DNA of 64,000 nucleotides from an uncultured Bacilli bacterium (lineage in GTDB: Bacteria; Bacillota_I; Bacilli_A; RF39; UBA660), in contig CALVYA010000003.1 in assembly GCA_944371905.1 (NCBI GenBank), positions 16,861 to 80,860 of the forward strand. The letters run 5' to 3'. The stretch's first letter is position 1. The number at the start of each line of letters is the position of its first letter. The notes under the pieces are model-generated. The model searched no databases. It saw only the letters and a program-made list of their open reading frames with translations, and had not been told where the DNA came from. The position numbers were made by a program, and so were the translations under genes. Positions 52,797 to 60,757 of the stretch are shown one piece after another.

Positions 52797-53735
52797 TCAC
52801 TCCTTCTCAATATTCGCTATCTCTTTCCAATTCATAGGAAATCCCATTCGATCCAATACTTTAGAAATAGGTATCGAATGCAAATTATAATCTAAATTTT
52901 CTAATGCACGATCTATTTCGATTACAATATTTTTTATCTCCTCATTTGTTAGTAACTGTTTCATGATGATTAGTAAAGCAAATAAATCATTTTTTCCATA
53001 TTTATATTCATCATTTACTTTTTCTATATTTAATAACTTATGGAAAATAGTGTTACTTATTATCTTCTGTGTTTTATTTTCATATAAAATATCTTCATGT
53101 GCACATAAATTACGATAGTTAGAAAGTATTGGCAAATAGGTACTTAACGTAACAATATCTGTTCTATATATTTCTGCGATAGCTATTCTATCATCAATTC
53201 TTAGTATTGAATATAATTCACTAACTATACCAAAAGATAAAACTTTTACTAATACCCATAACGGAATATAACCATAATTACTTAAATAATGCATCGTTGC
53301 AGAATGCTGTCTACCATTCACTCGCACTTGTCTTTTCATTTTTTTGATTAAATCGTTAACTTGTCTCGATTTTTCTGGATTAGTGTCAAAGTTTTTAGGT
53401 TTTAAATAGTCATGTTCTTTATACCCATATTTTTTAGATAAACGGTAAGAAATTATAGACTTTAGATTATTTTCAATAATTAACAAATTTTTAAATATAA
53501 TATTTCTAAATTGTCTATCAAATAAGAATAAACTATAAAGCTCTTCAAAAGTAGTTCCCGCTATATACCTTTTTGGATCATCAGATCTCATAAATACATG
53601 ACGATACCCACTTAAAAAGAAGTAATTTTCTCGAAGTAAAACTTTTTTTGCATATTCTTCATCATTTACGACTAAGCCTTTATACTTTAATATTTCAATT
53701 TGTTCATCTAAAGTTTTAAATTGCTTTGCCTTCAT
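52797..53735 (-). CDS. Abi_2 (AbiD/AbiF-like) protein
   Basis: A 312-residue protein of the Abi_2 family, named for lactococcal abortive-infection proteins. Family signs are KTLDEQIEILKYKGL, ENYFFLSGYRHVF and LFLFDRQFRN; RNLCAHEDILY gives an R-x4-H motif, so the fold is HEPN-like and ribonuclease activity is possible. It is fixed in the chromosome next to htrA, outside the mobile element. The start is 53735 behind AGGTGAGAAGA. Confidence 0.85.
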   Translation of the reverse strand: MKAKQFKTLDEQIEILKYKGLVVNDEEYAKKVLLRENYFFLSGYRHVFMRSDDPKRYIAGTTFEELYSLFLFDRQFRNIIFKNLLIIENNLKSIISYRLSKKYGYKEHDYLKPKNFDTNPEKSRQVNDLIKKMKRQVRVNGRQHSATMHYLSNYGYIPLWVLVKVLSFGIVSELYSILRIDDRIAIAEIYRTDIVTLSTYLPILSNYRNLCAHEDILYENKTQKIISNTIFHKLLNIEKVNDEYKYGKNDLFALLIIMKQLLTNEEIKNIVIEIDRALENLDYNLHSIPISKVLDRMGFPMNWKEIANIEKE

Positions 53736-53885
53736 TCTTCTCACCTAGTGTAAATTATAGCATAAATGGCTTAAAAATACATGAAAATTTTATGAAAATA
53801 TTGTAATTTATTTGTGATATTTTTATTCTTTTATTTTATGAATTAAAATTATTATTTTTTTTCATAATAAAAATAGGTGAGTATT

Positions 53886-54686
53886 ATGTTTTATAATTAT
53901 AAAATTCTAAATTCCAATAATGAAGAAATATTATATTTATACGTTAACAGTATATATGAGTTTTCTAGCGAATTAGAACAAAATAATAAAGAAAGTTCAA
54001 TTTTAAATATGATCCATGATTATATTGATACTATGGATATCAATTTTACAGGAAACAAAATTATGCTAATAGTGAATGATATTATTATTGCTAGTTTAAC
54101 CCTAGGTCAAAATTTTATCAACTATAAAGAAATAATTGATTTAGATAAAAAAGATAACGTTGATGTAATTGATTATGAAGATGAAATAAGGAGTTTTATT
54201 AGAAATGAACTAAAAACTTATAGCGAACATATTATCTCTAATTTTATTAAAATGAAAAGAAAAGATGGTAGAATTAGTTATGTTGATTTAAATAATTATA
54301 TTGTTAATTTGTTAACTAAAATAATTCCACCAACTTATGAAGAAGAAGCACTAAAAAGTGCAGCAATTATTGTAAGAACTAATGTTTTTAGGTCATTGTA
54401 TGAAAATAATTATGTGAATGAAGAAGAATATGAAAGTATAAGCACTTTTAAAAAAATGTGGAAAAACAAATTTTGGTTACACTTTGATAAATTAAAAGAG
54501 GCTGTAGAAGAAACTAGTTATCAATACCTCACTAACAAAAACCAATATTATTTTGACTTCAATATTAGAGATAAATATAAAGTTCCTTTTAGTAGTTATG
54601 GTGCCAATATGTTAGCTAAATCCGGATATAAATATCGTGATATTTTACAACATTATTATCCGGATGCCTCTTTAGAAATTGTCTGA
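53886..54686 (+). CDS. Divergent SpoIID-like protein
   Basis: A 266-residue protein without a signal peptide. The C-terminal half aligns by eye with the SpoIID domain: PPTYEEEALKSAAIIVRTNVF corresponds to the EALKAQA-A-RTY helix, and SSYGANMLAKSGYKYRDIL followed by QHYYPDAS to the family end. The residue equivalent to the catalytic Glu may be one of the EEEA glutamates. Much of the middle domain is replaced, so lytic activity is uncertain. SpoIID thins peptidoglycan during engulfment. The 3' end overlaps the converging CwlD-like gene by 31 bp. ATG at 53886 behind AGGTGAGTATT. Confidence 0.55.
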   Translation: MFYNYKILNSNNEEILYLYVNSIYEFSSELEQNNKESSILNMIHDYIDTMDINFTGNKIMLIVNDIIIASLTLGQNFINYKEIIDLDKKDNVDVIDYEDEIRSFIRNELKTYSEHIISNFIKMKRKDGRISYVDLNNYIVNLLTKIIPPTYEEEALKSAAIIVRTNVFRSLYENNYVNEEEYESISTFKKMWKNKFWLHFDKLKEAVEETSYQYLTNKNQYYFDFNIRDKYKVPFSSYGANMLAKSGYKYRDILQHYYPDASLEIV

Positions 54687-55354
54687 AAATATTCTACCAC
54701 AGCATTAGTAATAGTTTTGGATAACTTCTCTTGATAATCCGTTTGTCTTAACAAATATCTTTCGTTAGGATTAGATAAAAAACCACATTCAATTAATACG
54801 CCTGGTTTTCTCGTATTTTTATATAAATATAAATCGGTTTTCTTTAAACTTCTTTTCGTATTAAAATCATTTTTAAAATGTTTCATTAATAGTTCTCCCA
54901 ATATTTTATTATTAGGATTAATTTCATTGTATAAAACTTCAGCACCACTCCAAGAAGGATTCTTATACCAATTAATATGGATCGATAAATATAAATCGGT
55001 CTTTTTCTTTTCATCTTCTAAAAATAGAATTCTACGATATAAATCTCCTCTTTTCTTTTTAGCATCGTAAATACTAGATAAATCACTGTCATCCTCTCTT
55101 ACCATATATACAATAGCCCCATGTTCTGATAAAATGCGTTCTAATACTTTAGCAATTGCTAAATTGATATCTTTTTCATAAATAGTTCCATAAATCGTAC
55201 CAGGATCTCTTCCTCCATGTCCTGGATCTACTACAATCACTTTTCCCAATAAAGGAAAATAAGACTGCTGTTCTGTCGCTTTTACACATATGATACATAA
55301 AGCAATTACCGAAGCAATAAATACAATCCAAAACACACATTTCTTAACAAACAC
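54656..55354 (-). CDS. Membrane-anchored N-acetylmuramoyl-L-alanine amidase, CwlD-like
   Basis: A 232-residue amidase. One membrane helix at residues 5-25 is followed by an Amidase_3 domain: zinc ligands His in VVDPGHGGRDPG, Glu in IYEKDINLA and His in YLSIHINWYK, catalytic Glu in GVLIECGFLSNPNE. Size and layout match CwlD, which makes muramic lactam in spore cortex, though housekeeping amidases of the same shape exist. It starts with GTG (AGGTGGTAATA-GTG); an earlier GTG lies inside that site. It is downstream of rpsI, in a common position for cwlD in Firmicutes. Confidence 0.78.
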   Translation of the reverse strand: MFVKKCVFWIVFIASVIALCIICVKATEQQSYFPLLGKVIVVDPGHGGRDPGTIYGTIYEKDINLAIAKVLERILSEHGAIVYMVREDDSDLSSIYDAKKKRGDLYRRILFLEDEKKKTDLYLSIHINWYKNPSWSGAEVLYNEINPNNKILGELLMKHFKNDFNTKRSLKKTDLYLYKNTRKPGVLIECGFLSNPNERYLLRQTDYQEKLSKTITNAVVEYFQTISKEASG

Positions 55355-55413
55355 TATTACCACCTGATTAATTATATGTATTTAAAATAACTTAATATCC
55401 TTATATTTAAGCA

Positions 55414-55438
55414 AAAGAAAAGAGAGATAAAATCTCCC
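55414..55438 (-). terminator. Terminator after rpsI
   Basis: GGGAGAT-TTT-ATCTCTC followed by TTTTCTTTT on the minus strand. Confidence 0.75.
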
Positions 55439-55450
55439 ATAAAAACAATC

Positions 55451-55876
55451 TTAACGTTTTGAAAATTGTGGTGCACGTCTTGCTTTTTTCAATCCTGGTT
55501 TTTTACGTTCTTTAATTCTTGAATCTCTGGTAATAAATCCAGCTGGTTTTAAAATTTTGCGGAAACTATTTTCACTATCGCTAGCAGTTGTACTATCGTA
55601 ATCTAATAAGGCTCTAGTAATACCTAAACGAATAGCACCTGTTTGACCAGAGAACCCACCACCTTTAACTTCAACTTCAACATCAAATATTTCTGCTGTT
55701 TTAGTTAATTCTAAAGGTTGCATTAAATCCATAACTAAAGTTTCATAAGGTAGGTATTCATGTACATCTTTTCCATTAACGGTTACATTACCTTTACCTG
55801 GAATTAATTTAACTTTAGCAATACTAGCTTTTCTTCTACCAGTACCATAATATACGTTTTTCTTTTCTTTTGCCAT
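55451..55876 (-). CDS. rpsI: 30S ribosomal protein S9
   Basis: A 141-residue ribosomal protein. [19 protein letters not shown] opens it and the conserved tail [16 protein letters not shown] ends it; the Lys/Arg end reaches the P-site tRNA. The middle [19 protein letters not shown] is typical. It is 13 bp downstream of rplM, with an AGGAGGAATAACTA ribosome site. Confidence 0.97.
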   Translation of the reverse strand: MAKEKKNVYYGTGRRKASIAKVKLIPGKGNVTVNGKDVHEYLPYETLVMDLMQPLELTKTAEIFDVEVEVKGGGFSGQTGAIRLGITRALLDYDSTTASDSENSFRKILKPAGFITRDSRIKERKKPGLKKARRAPQFSKR

Positions 55877-55889
55877 TAGTTATTCCTCC

Positions 55890-56321
55890 TTATTTAACTT
55901 CCATAATTTCTGGTTTTTGAGCAGCATGTGGATGATTTTCTCCAGCATATACAAATAATTTTTTGTACATTTGCCTTCCCAATCTATTATGAGGAAGCAT
56001 TCCTTTTACTGCACGTTCTACCATTTCTACAGGATATTGTTCTTTCATTACTTTTGCAGTTCTTTCTCTTAATCCACCAGTATACATAGAGTGATTGTAA
56101 TAAATTTTATCCTCTAACTTATTACCCGTTAAATTAACTTTTTCAGCATTAATAATGATAACATTATCACCGCAATCAATATGTGGTGTGTAAGTTGCCT
56201 TATGCTTACCACGAAGGATATGAGCAGCTTTAGCAGCTACTCTACCTAATGATAATCCATTAGCATCAATTACATACCATTTACGTTCAACTGTTTCTTT
56301 CTTTTGCATATAGCTTTTCAT
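55890..56321 (-). CDS. rplM: 50S ribosomal protein L13
   Basis: A 143-residue ribosomal protein with the usual [19 protein letters not shown] and [20 protein letters not shown]. First gene of the rplM-rpsI operon, expressed from the consensus promoter at 56395-56423 through a structured leader. Confidence 0.97.
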   Translation of the reverse strand: MKSYMQKKETVERKWYVIDANGLSLGRVAAKAAHILRGKHKATYTPHIDCGDNVIIINAEKVNLTGNKLEDKIYYNHSMYTGGLRERTAKVMKEQYPVEMVERAVKGMLPHNRLGRQMYKKLFVYAGENHPHAAQKPEIMEVK

Positions 56322-56327
56322 ATTTTT

Positions 56328-56388
56328 TCTCCTTTACTTAAGCTCAGCTTTCCCACGGCTAAACTTATGTGGGGATTTCAATGTACCG
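56328..56388 (-). promoter_or_regulatory. L13-type leader of the rplM-rpsI operon
   Basis: The 5' leader contains TACATTGAAATCCCCACATAAGTTTAGC then CGTGGG in the minus-strand sense, where CCCAC pairs with GTGGG around an 11-base loop, before AGCTGAGCTTAAG and the ribosome site. This matches in place and shape the L13 leader of Firmicutes, an autoregulatory site for L13. The identity with that family is from memory of its general pattern. Confidence 0.55.
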
Positions 56389-56394
56389 ATTAAG

Positions 56395-56423
56395 ATTATA
56401 CTAAATTGCTATTTGTTTGTCAA
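56395..56423 (-). promoter_or_regulatory. Consensus promoter of rplM-rpsI
   Basis: TTGACA (56418-56423), 17-bp spacer, TATAAT (56395-56400) on the minus strand. It overlaps the region just after truA, so the ribosomal genes are separately transcribed. Confidence 0.8.
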
Positions 56424-56434
56424 CTTTTTTAATA

Positions 56435-57169
56435 CTATTTATATGAAACATCTACCAAATATAATCCTTCTGGTTTCGCTGTATATACATATTTATCAGA
56501 TACTTCCTTTTTTAACAATTTTTCAATCATTTCCACTGGTAATTTATCCTTACCTATTTTTATTAAAGTACCCACCATATTTCTTATCTGATACTTCATA
56601 AATCCATTACCAACAAAGGTAAATACTACAATATTATTCTCTATTTCTATTTTAGCATCATATATCGTTCTAATATAATTATCTTTAACTACTTCCTTAG
56701 ATACAAATAACTTAAAATCGTGTGTTCCTATAAAAGTCCGAATGGCATTTTTCATTTTATCTATATCCAGCTTTTTATTATATTGATAGATACAAGTTCG
56801 CATTAGAGGATTATATTCCCCCATATTCAAATAATACTTATAAGTTTTTCTAGTAACCATATATCTGGCATGAAAATCATCGTCTACTATTTTTGCTTCT
56901 ATGACATGAATATCTTTGGGTAATAAACTATTTAACGCACATTTTAACTTATATAATGTAATATTAACATCCAAATCAAAATGAGCCATTTGTCCTAAAG
57001 CATGAACGCCTCTATCCGTTCTTCCGGAAGAAAAAATTCTGGTGTCTTTATGATTATTAATACTATATAATGCTTTTTCTAACTCTCCTTCTATCGTTCT
57101 TTTTTCTGGTTGTTTTTGATAACCATAAAAGTTCGTTCCATCATAAGAAAATTTAATTAAATATCTCAT
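56435..57169 (-). CDS. truA: tRNA pseudouridine synthase A
   Basis: A 244-residue enzyme that converts uridines 38-40 in the tRNA anticodon arm to pseudouridine. The catalytic Asp is in IFSSGRTDRGVHALGQ; KFSYDGTNFYGYQKQP opens the protein and FVGNGFMKYQIRNMVGTL is the C-terminal motif. It follows the ecfT-like gene by 10 bp in the classic Firmicutes order. AGAAGGTGTGAT precedes the ATG. Confidence 0.95.
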   Translation of the reverse strand: MRYLIKFSYDGTNFYGYQKQPEKRTIEGELEKALYSINNHKDTRIFSSGRTDRGVHALGQMAHFDLDVNITLYKLKCALNSLLPKDIHVIEAKIVDDDFHARYMVTRKTYKYYLNMGEYNPLMRTCIYQYNKKLDIDKMKNAIRTFIGTHDFKLFVSKEVVKDNYIRTIYDAKIEIENNIVVFTFVGNGFMKYQIRNMVGTLIKIGKDKLPVEMIEKLLKKEVSDKYVYTAKPEGLYLVDVSYK

Positions 57170-57179
57170 ATCACACCTT

Positions 57180-57821
57180 CTATCTATAAATTAATACCAG
57201 CGCAAATATAAAAATCGTTACTAGTAAAAATGTATTGTCACTTTTACTCCATTTCATATCTAGAATAGTGGTCTTTTTATTATAAAATTTATAAAAACTT
57301 AATTTACTACGATGATAAATATCTTGCATATCATAATTTGTTTTTATTAAAGATTGATTTATTATATATTTACTATATTTTCTTCTTGTATATTTATCAA
57401 TGGTATTATAAACATTTAAATTAGTATTAAATTTTTTATTTTTAAAACAGTTATTTAAATATACTTTCATTGCTGTTTTAGATTTACTACGATAAAATAA
57501 TTTATCGATAATATATCTTTTTTCTTTCGGTCTAGTCATGGATTTCATATTTAAATAGAAAACATATAATAACAAAACTTTAACAAGGATTAAAAGAAAA
57601 GGATGAGCATAATAAAACATAGCGATAATAACTAATATAATTGACATCTGGAGTGATTCAAAATTCTTTAATATTGCTGATATCGCTATACTAATACCTA
57701 CTAAAGTGAAGACTAAATAAGCATTATTGACTAGAATAATCGATATCATCATCAATAATAATCCTATTAATTTAGCATATAAATTTAATTCTTTCAAACT
57801 ATGACACACTTTTGTAAACAT
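57180..57821 (-). CDS. Degenerate ECF transporter T component (EcfT-like)
   Basis: A 213-residue membrane protein at the exact place of ecfT, between the ATPase genes and truA. Three to four helices lie in the first 90 residues, a basic cytoplasmic region follows (residues 95-190, rich in Lys, Tyr and Asn), and one last helix ends the protein. True EcfT is about 265 residues with five or six helices and two ALA-R-G-type coupling motifs; I see neither motif. Its start overlaps the upstream gene by 23 bp. Identification is by synteny; similarity is weak. Confidence 0.5.
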   Translation of the reverse strand: MFTKVCHSLKELNLYAKLIGLLLMMISIILVNNAYLVFTLVGISIAISAILKNFESLQMSIILVIIAMFYYAHPFLLILVKVLLLYVFYLNMKSMTRPKEKRYIIDKLFYRSKSKTAMKVYLNNCFKNKKFNTNLNVYNTIDKYTRRKYSKYIINQSLIKTNYDMQDIYHRSKLSFYKFYNKKTTILDMKWSKSDNTFLLVTIFIFALVLIYR

Positions 57822-58575
57822 CTTTTATCACATCTCTTACATCTTTTCTATAAAATAAATGAGCACCTTTTTCTTTGTTTGCTTTATACGTCAGTAATGA
57901 AAAATAAGGAACATCTATATTATTATTTAATAATATTTCTATATTTGAATAAATTTCATTTGTAGAGCCACTAATTAATACTTTACCTTTATTAAAAATT
58001 ACTACCTCGTCTGTTAATTCATATAAAATATTACTATTAAAACTTGTTAAAATAACTAAAACTCCTTGTTCCTTTAACTCTTCTATCAATTTTTTTATTA
58101 TTTTCTTATTTCGATAGTCCATACCACTCATAATATCTTTAAAAATTATAATTTTAGGTCTATATATTAAATTAGCAATAAGTTTAATAAAATACTTTTC
58201 AGTATCTGATAGACTAGGCGTAATTCTCTTTAAAATACTAGGATCTAAATAAAACTTTTCTAACAAAGTATTAATTTCTTCTTTCATATTACGACTTTTA
58301 TAACCTCTTACTTTTGAATAAAATAATATTTCATCTATTACTTTAGAAGTATAAAAAGGCATATCTTTATCAACAATAGCAATTATTCTAGGATCATATT
58401 TATGATATGTTTTATTATCAATAGAAATAGTACCTCCTTCTATAAACTTAGGATTTGCTAGTACTTTTATAAAACTATTATAATTATAAATCCCATTTAT
58501 TTTATTACTATTCAAAGTAATATTTACATTATTAAGTTTAGCTTTATAATTCACATTATTAAACTTTAGTTCCAT
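57799..58575 (-). CDS. Degenerate ABC ATPase at the ecfA2 position, Walker A lost
   Basis: A 258-residue protein that still follows the EcfA outline: an N-terminal strand (ELKFNNVNYKAKLNNVN), helical part, LSDTEKYFIKLIANLIYR at the signature position, IIIFKDIMSGMDYRNK at Walker B and VILTSFNSNILYELTDEVV at the H-loop. The nucleotide loop is replaced by NGIYNYNSFIKVLAN, with no GxxGxGK(S/T). At Walker B the Asp-Glu is Lys-Asp. The H-loop His is Ser. It cannot bind or split ATP in the normal way, yet the frame is whole. GGTGGATCAATT precedes the ATG; overlaps its neighbours at both ends. Confidence 0.7.
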   Translation of the reverse strand: MELKFNNVNYKAKLNNVNITLNSNKINGIYNYNSFIKVLANPKFIEGGTISIDNKTYHKYDPRIIAIVDKDMPFYTSKVIDEILFYSKVRGYKSRNMKEEINTLLEKFYLDPSILKRITPSLSDTEKYFIKLIANLIYRPKIIIFKDIMSGMDYRNKKIIKKLIEELKEQGVLVILTSFNSNILYELTDEVVIFNKGKVLISGSTNEIYSNIEILLNNNIDVPYFSLLTYKANKEKGAHLFYRKDVRDVIKDVYKSVS

Positions 58576-59369
58576 AATTGATCCACCATCCTATCAACAT
58601 CTGTGATTACATCGTCAATAATTCCATAAAAACTTAGTTTGAGTGATAAATCAATCATAGGTGGAATTATAAATCCAGCTTTAGATAGCTCATTATCATG
58701 TTGTAAAACACTTTTAGGATGATCATGGATTAAAATACTGCCATGATTCATTACTATGACATCGTCGAATAATAAAATTTGCTCTAAACTACTACTAGTA
58801 ATAAAAATAGTGGTATCTTTTTTTATTTTATTTAGAATTTTAAAAACTTTCTTTACTTCTGTATCATTTAATTTAGAAAAAGGATTATCTAAAAAAATTA
58901 TTTTAGGTTTATGAATTATAGAAATACCAATTAGCACTTTCACTTGTTCATAATAAGTTAGTTCACTTATTTTTTTATTCAAACAATTTTGTAGATCTAA
59001 AATATTTCTAATTTCGTATATTCTATTAATAATTACATCTTTTTTGTAATTTAAATTTTCTAATGGAAAAGCTAGTTCATCTAATACATTATCAAATAAG
59101 AATCGATTAGGATCATCAAAAAAAACTACTCCTATAGATAACATATATTTCCTTATATTCTGCTTATTTAATTTTATGTGATCAATACTAATATTTTCAT
59201 TACTGGAAAGAATACCACTTAAAAGTCTAATTAATGTCGTCTTACCACTTCCATTAGTACCTAATAACAGATTAATAGTTTCTTTTTTTATCGAAAATTG
59301 TAGGTCATGAAAAATAGTTTTATCATTATAAGCATACGTTAAATGTGTAACTTCTAATATATTATTCAT
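58566..59369 (-). CDS. ABC ATPase at the ecfA1 position, partly degenerate
   Basis: A 267-residue ATPase with intact Walker A (LLLGTNGSGKTTLIRLLSG). The signature, normally ELSGGQ, reads ELTYYEQVKV, and Walker B is IIFLDNPFSKLN, with Asn in place of the catalytic Glu. The H-loop position is FITSSSLEQI without His. It can probably bind ATP but hardly hydrolyse it. Place and order (ecfA, ecfA, ecfT, truA, rplM, rpsI) identify it as the former EcfA1 of the group II ECF vitamin transporter module. GAGGTGGGTTT precedes the ATG. Confidence 0.75.
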   Translation of the reverse strand: MNNILEVTHLTYAYNDKTIFHDLQFSIKKETINLLLGTNGSGKTTLIRLLSGILSSNENISIDHIKLNKQNIRKYMLSIGVVFFDDPNRFLFDNVLDELAFPLENLNYKKDVIINRIYEIRNILDLQNCLNKKISELTYYEQVKVLIGISIIHKPKIIFLDNPFSKLNDTEVKKVFKILNKIKKDTTIFITSSSLEQILLFDDVIVMNHGSILIHDHPKSVLQHDNELSKAGFIIPPMIDLSLKLSFYGIIDDVITDVDRMVDQLWN

Positions 59370-59413
59370 AAACCCACCTCGTTTTACTTTTTATTATACA
59401 ACAGTTCTTACGA

Positions 59414-59436
59414 TAAAAAAATACCTAAAAAGGCAT
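59414..59436 (-). terminator. Terminator at the end of ffh
   Basis: ATGCCT-TTTT-AGGTAT followed by TTTTTTT on the minus strand. The stem includes the last codons and stop of ffh. Confidence 0.65.
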
Positions 59437-60732
59437 TTTCATATTACCATTTGAAATTTGTTTCATCATCTTTTTCATCTGTTCAAATTGTGTTAATAAT
59501 TTATTTACTTCTTGAACAGATAGCCCACATCCTTTAGCGATTCTTGTTTTACGACTGGCCTTAATAATATCGGGATTACGTCTTTCACTAGGAGTCATTG
59601 ATAAAATAATAGCTTCTACATGAGCTAATTGTTTAGGATCCACTTTAATATTATTTAATCCTAATTTAGAAGCTCCGGGTATTAGTTTAAGTAAATTTTC
59701 TAGTGGTCCTAATTTCTTTATTTGTTTCATTTGAGATAAGAAATCGTCTAAATCAAATTTTCCCGATTGCATCTTTTTTGCTGCTTTTTCCGCTTCTTTT
59801 TCGTCAATCGCTTCTGTTGCTTTTTCTACAAGAGAGATAATATCTCCCATTCCTAAAATTCTACCCGCCATACGTTCTGGATCAAAATAATCAATTCCAT
59901 CCATTTTTTCACTAATACCAATAAATTTAATAGGGACATTCGTAAGGTGTCTTACAGATAAAGCAACTCCACCTTTTGTATCACCATCCAATTTAGTAAG
60001 TATAACCCCTGTTAATGGTAAAGCGTTGTTAAATCCTTCAATTACATTAATAGCATCTTGACCCATCATAGCATCAATAACTAATAATATTTCATCTGGA
60101 TTGATAGATACTTTAATGTTATCTAATTCGTGCATCAAATTATCATCAATATGAAGACGTCCAGCAGTATCGATTAAAACATAATCATAATTATTTTCTT
60201 TTGCATATTTAATAGCATTATTAGCAATTTCTACAGGATCTTTTTTTCCTTCTTCATATACTTCTATATTTAGCCCACTACCAATTTGTTTTAATTGATC
60301 AATAGCAGCAGGACGGTATACATCACAAGCCACTAATAGTGGATTTTTTTTATGCTTTTTACGTAATAAATTAGCTAGTTTACCAATCGTTGTGGTTTTA
60401 CCACTACCTTGTAATCCAACCAACATTAAAATAGCCGGATTTCCATTTATTTTTAAATCTTCTTTCTCACCACCTAATAACTCAGTTAATTCATCTTTTA
60501 CTATTTTTACAAAGACATCTCCTGGTTTTAGACTTCTTTTTACTTCTTCTCCCAAAGCTTTTTCTTTTACATTATTAATAAATTCTTTTACAACTTTATA
60601 GTTAACATCTGCCTCTAATAAAGCAAGACGAATCTCTCTTGTCATCTCACTGATATTCTCTTCAGTTATTTTTCCGTAACCTTTTATTTTAGATACAACT
60701 GTCTGTAATCTATCGCCTAAGCTTTCAAACAT
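59425..60732 (-). CDS. ffh: Signal recognition particle protein Ffh
   Basis: A 435-residue GTPase that binds 4.5S RNA and signal sequences. The NG domain has G1 LVGLQGSGKTTTIGKLA, DTAGRL and TKLDGDTKGG. The M domain (from about 300) has the GMGD linker (GRILGMGDIISLVEKA), RIAKGCGLSVQEVNKLL for RNA binding and a short Met-rich tail (MKKMMKQISNGNMKMPF). The protein is slightly short at the C-terminus. AGAGTGATAAA precedes the ATG. Confidence 0.96.
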   Translation of the reverse strand: MFESLGDRLQTVVSKIKGYGKITEENISEMTREIRLALLEADVNYKVVKEFINNVKEKALGEEVKRSLKPGDVFVKIVKDELTELLGGEKEDLKINGNPAILMLVGLQGSGKTTTIGKLANLLRKKHKKNPLLVACDVYRPAAIDQLKQIGSGLNIEVYEEGKKDPVEIANNAIKYAKENNYDYVLIDTAGRLHIDDNLMHELDNIKVSINPDEILLVIDAMMGQDAINVIEGFNNALPLTGVILTKLDGDTKGGVALSVRHLTNVPIKFIGISEKMDGIDYFDPERMAGRILGMGDIISLVEKATEAIDEKEAEKAAKKMQSGKFDLDDFLSQMKQIKKLGPLENLLKLIPGASKLGLNNIKVDPKQLAHVEAIILSMTPSERRNPDIIKASRKTRIAKGCGLSVQEVNKLLTQFEQMKKMMKQISNGNMKMPF

Positions 60733-60757
60733 TTTATCACTCTACTTTCTGTAAATA

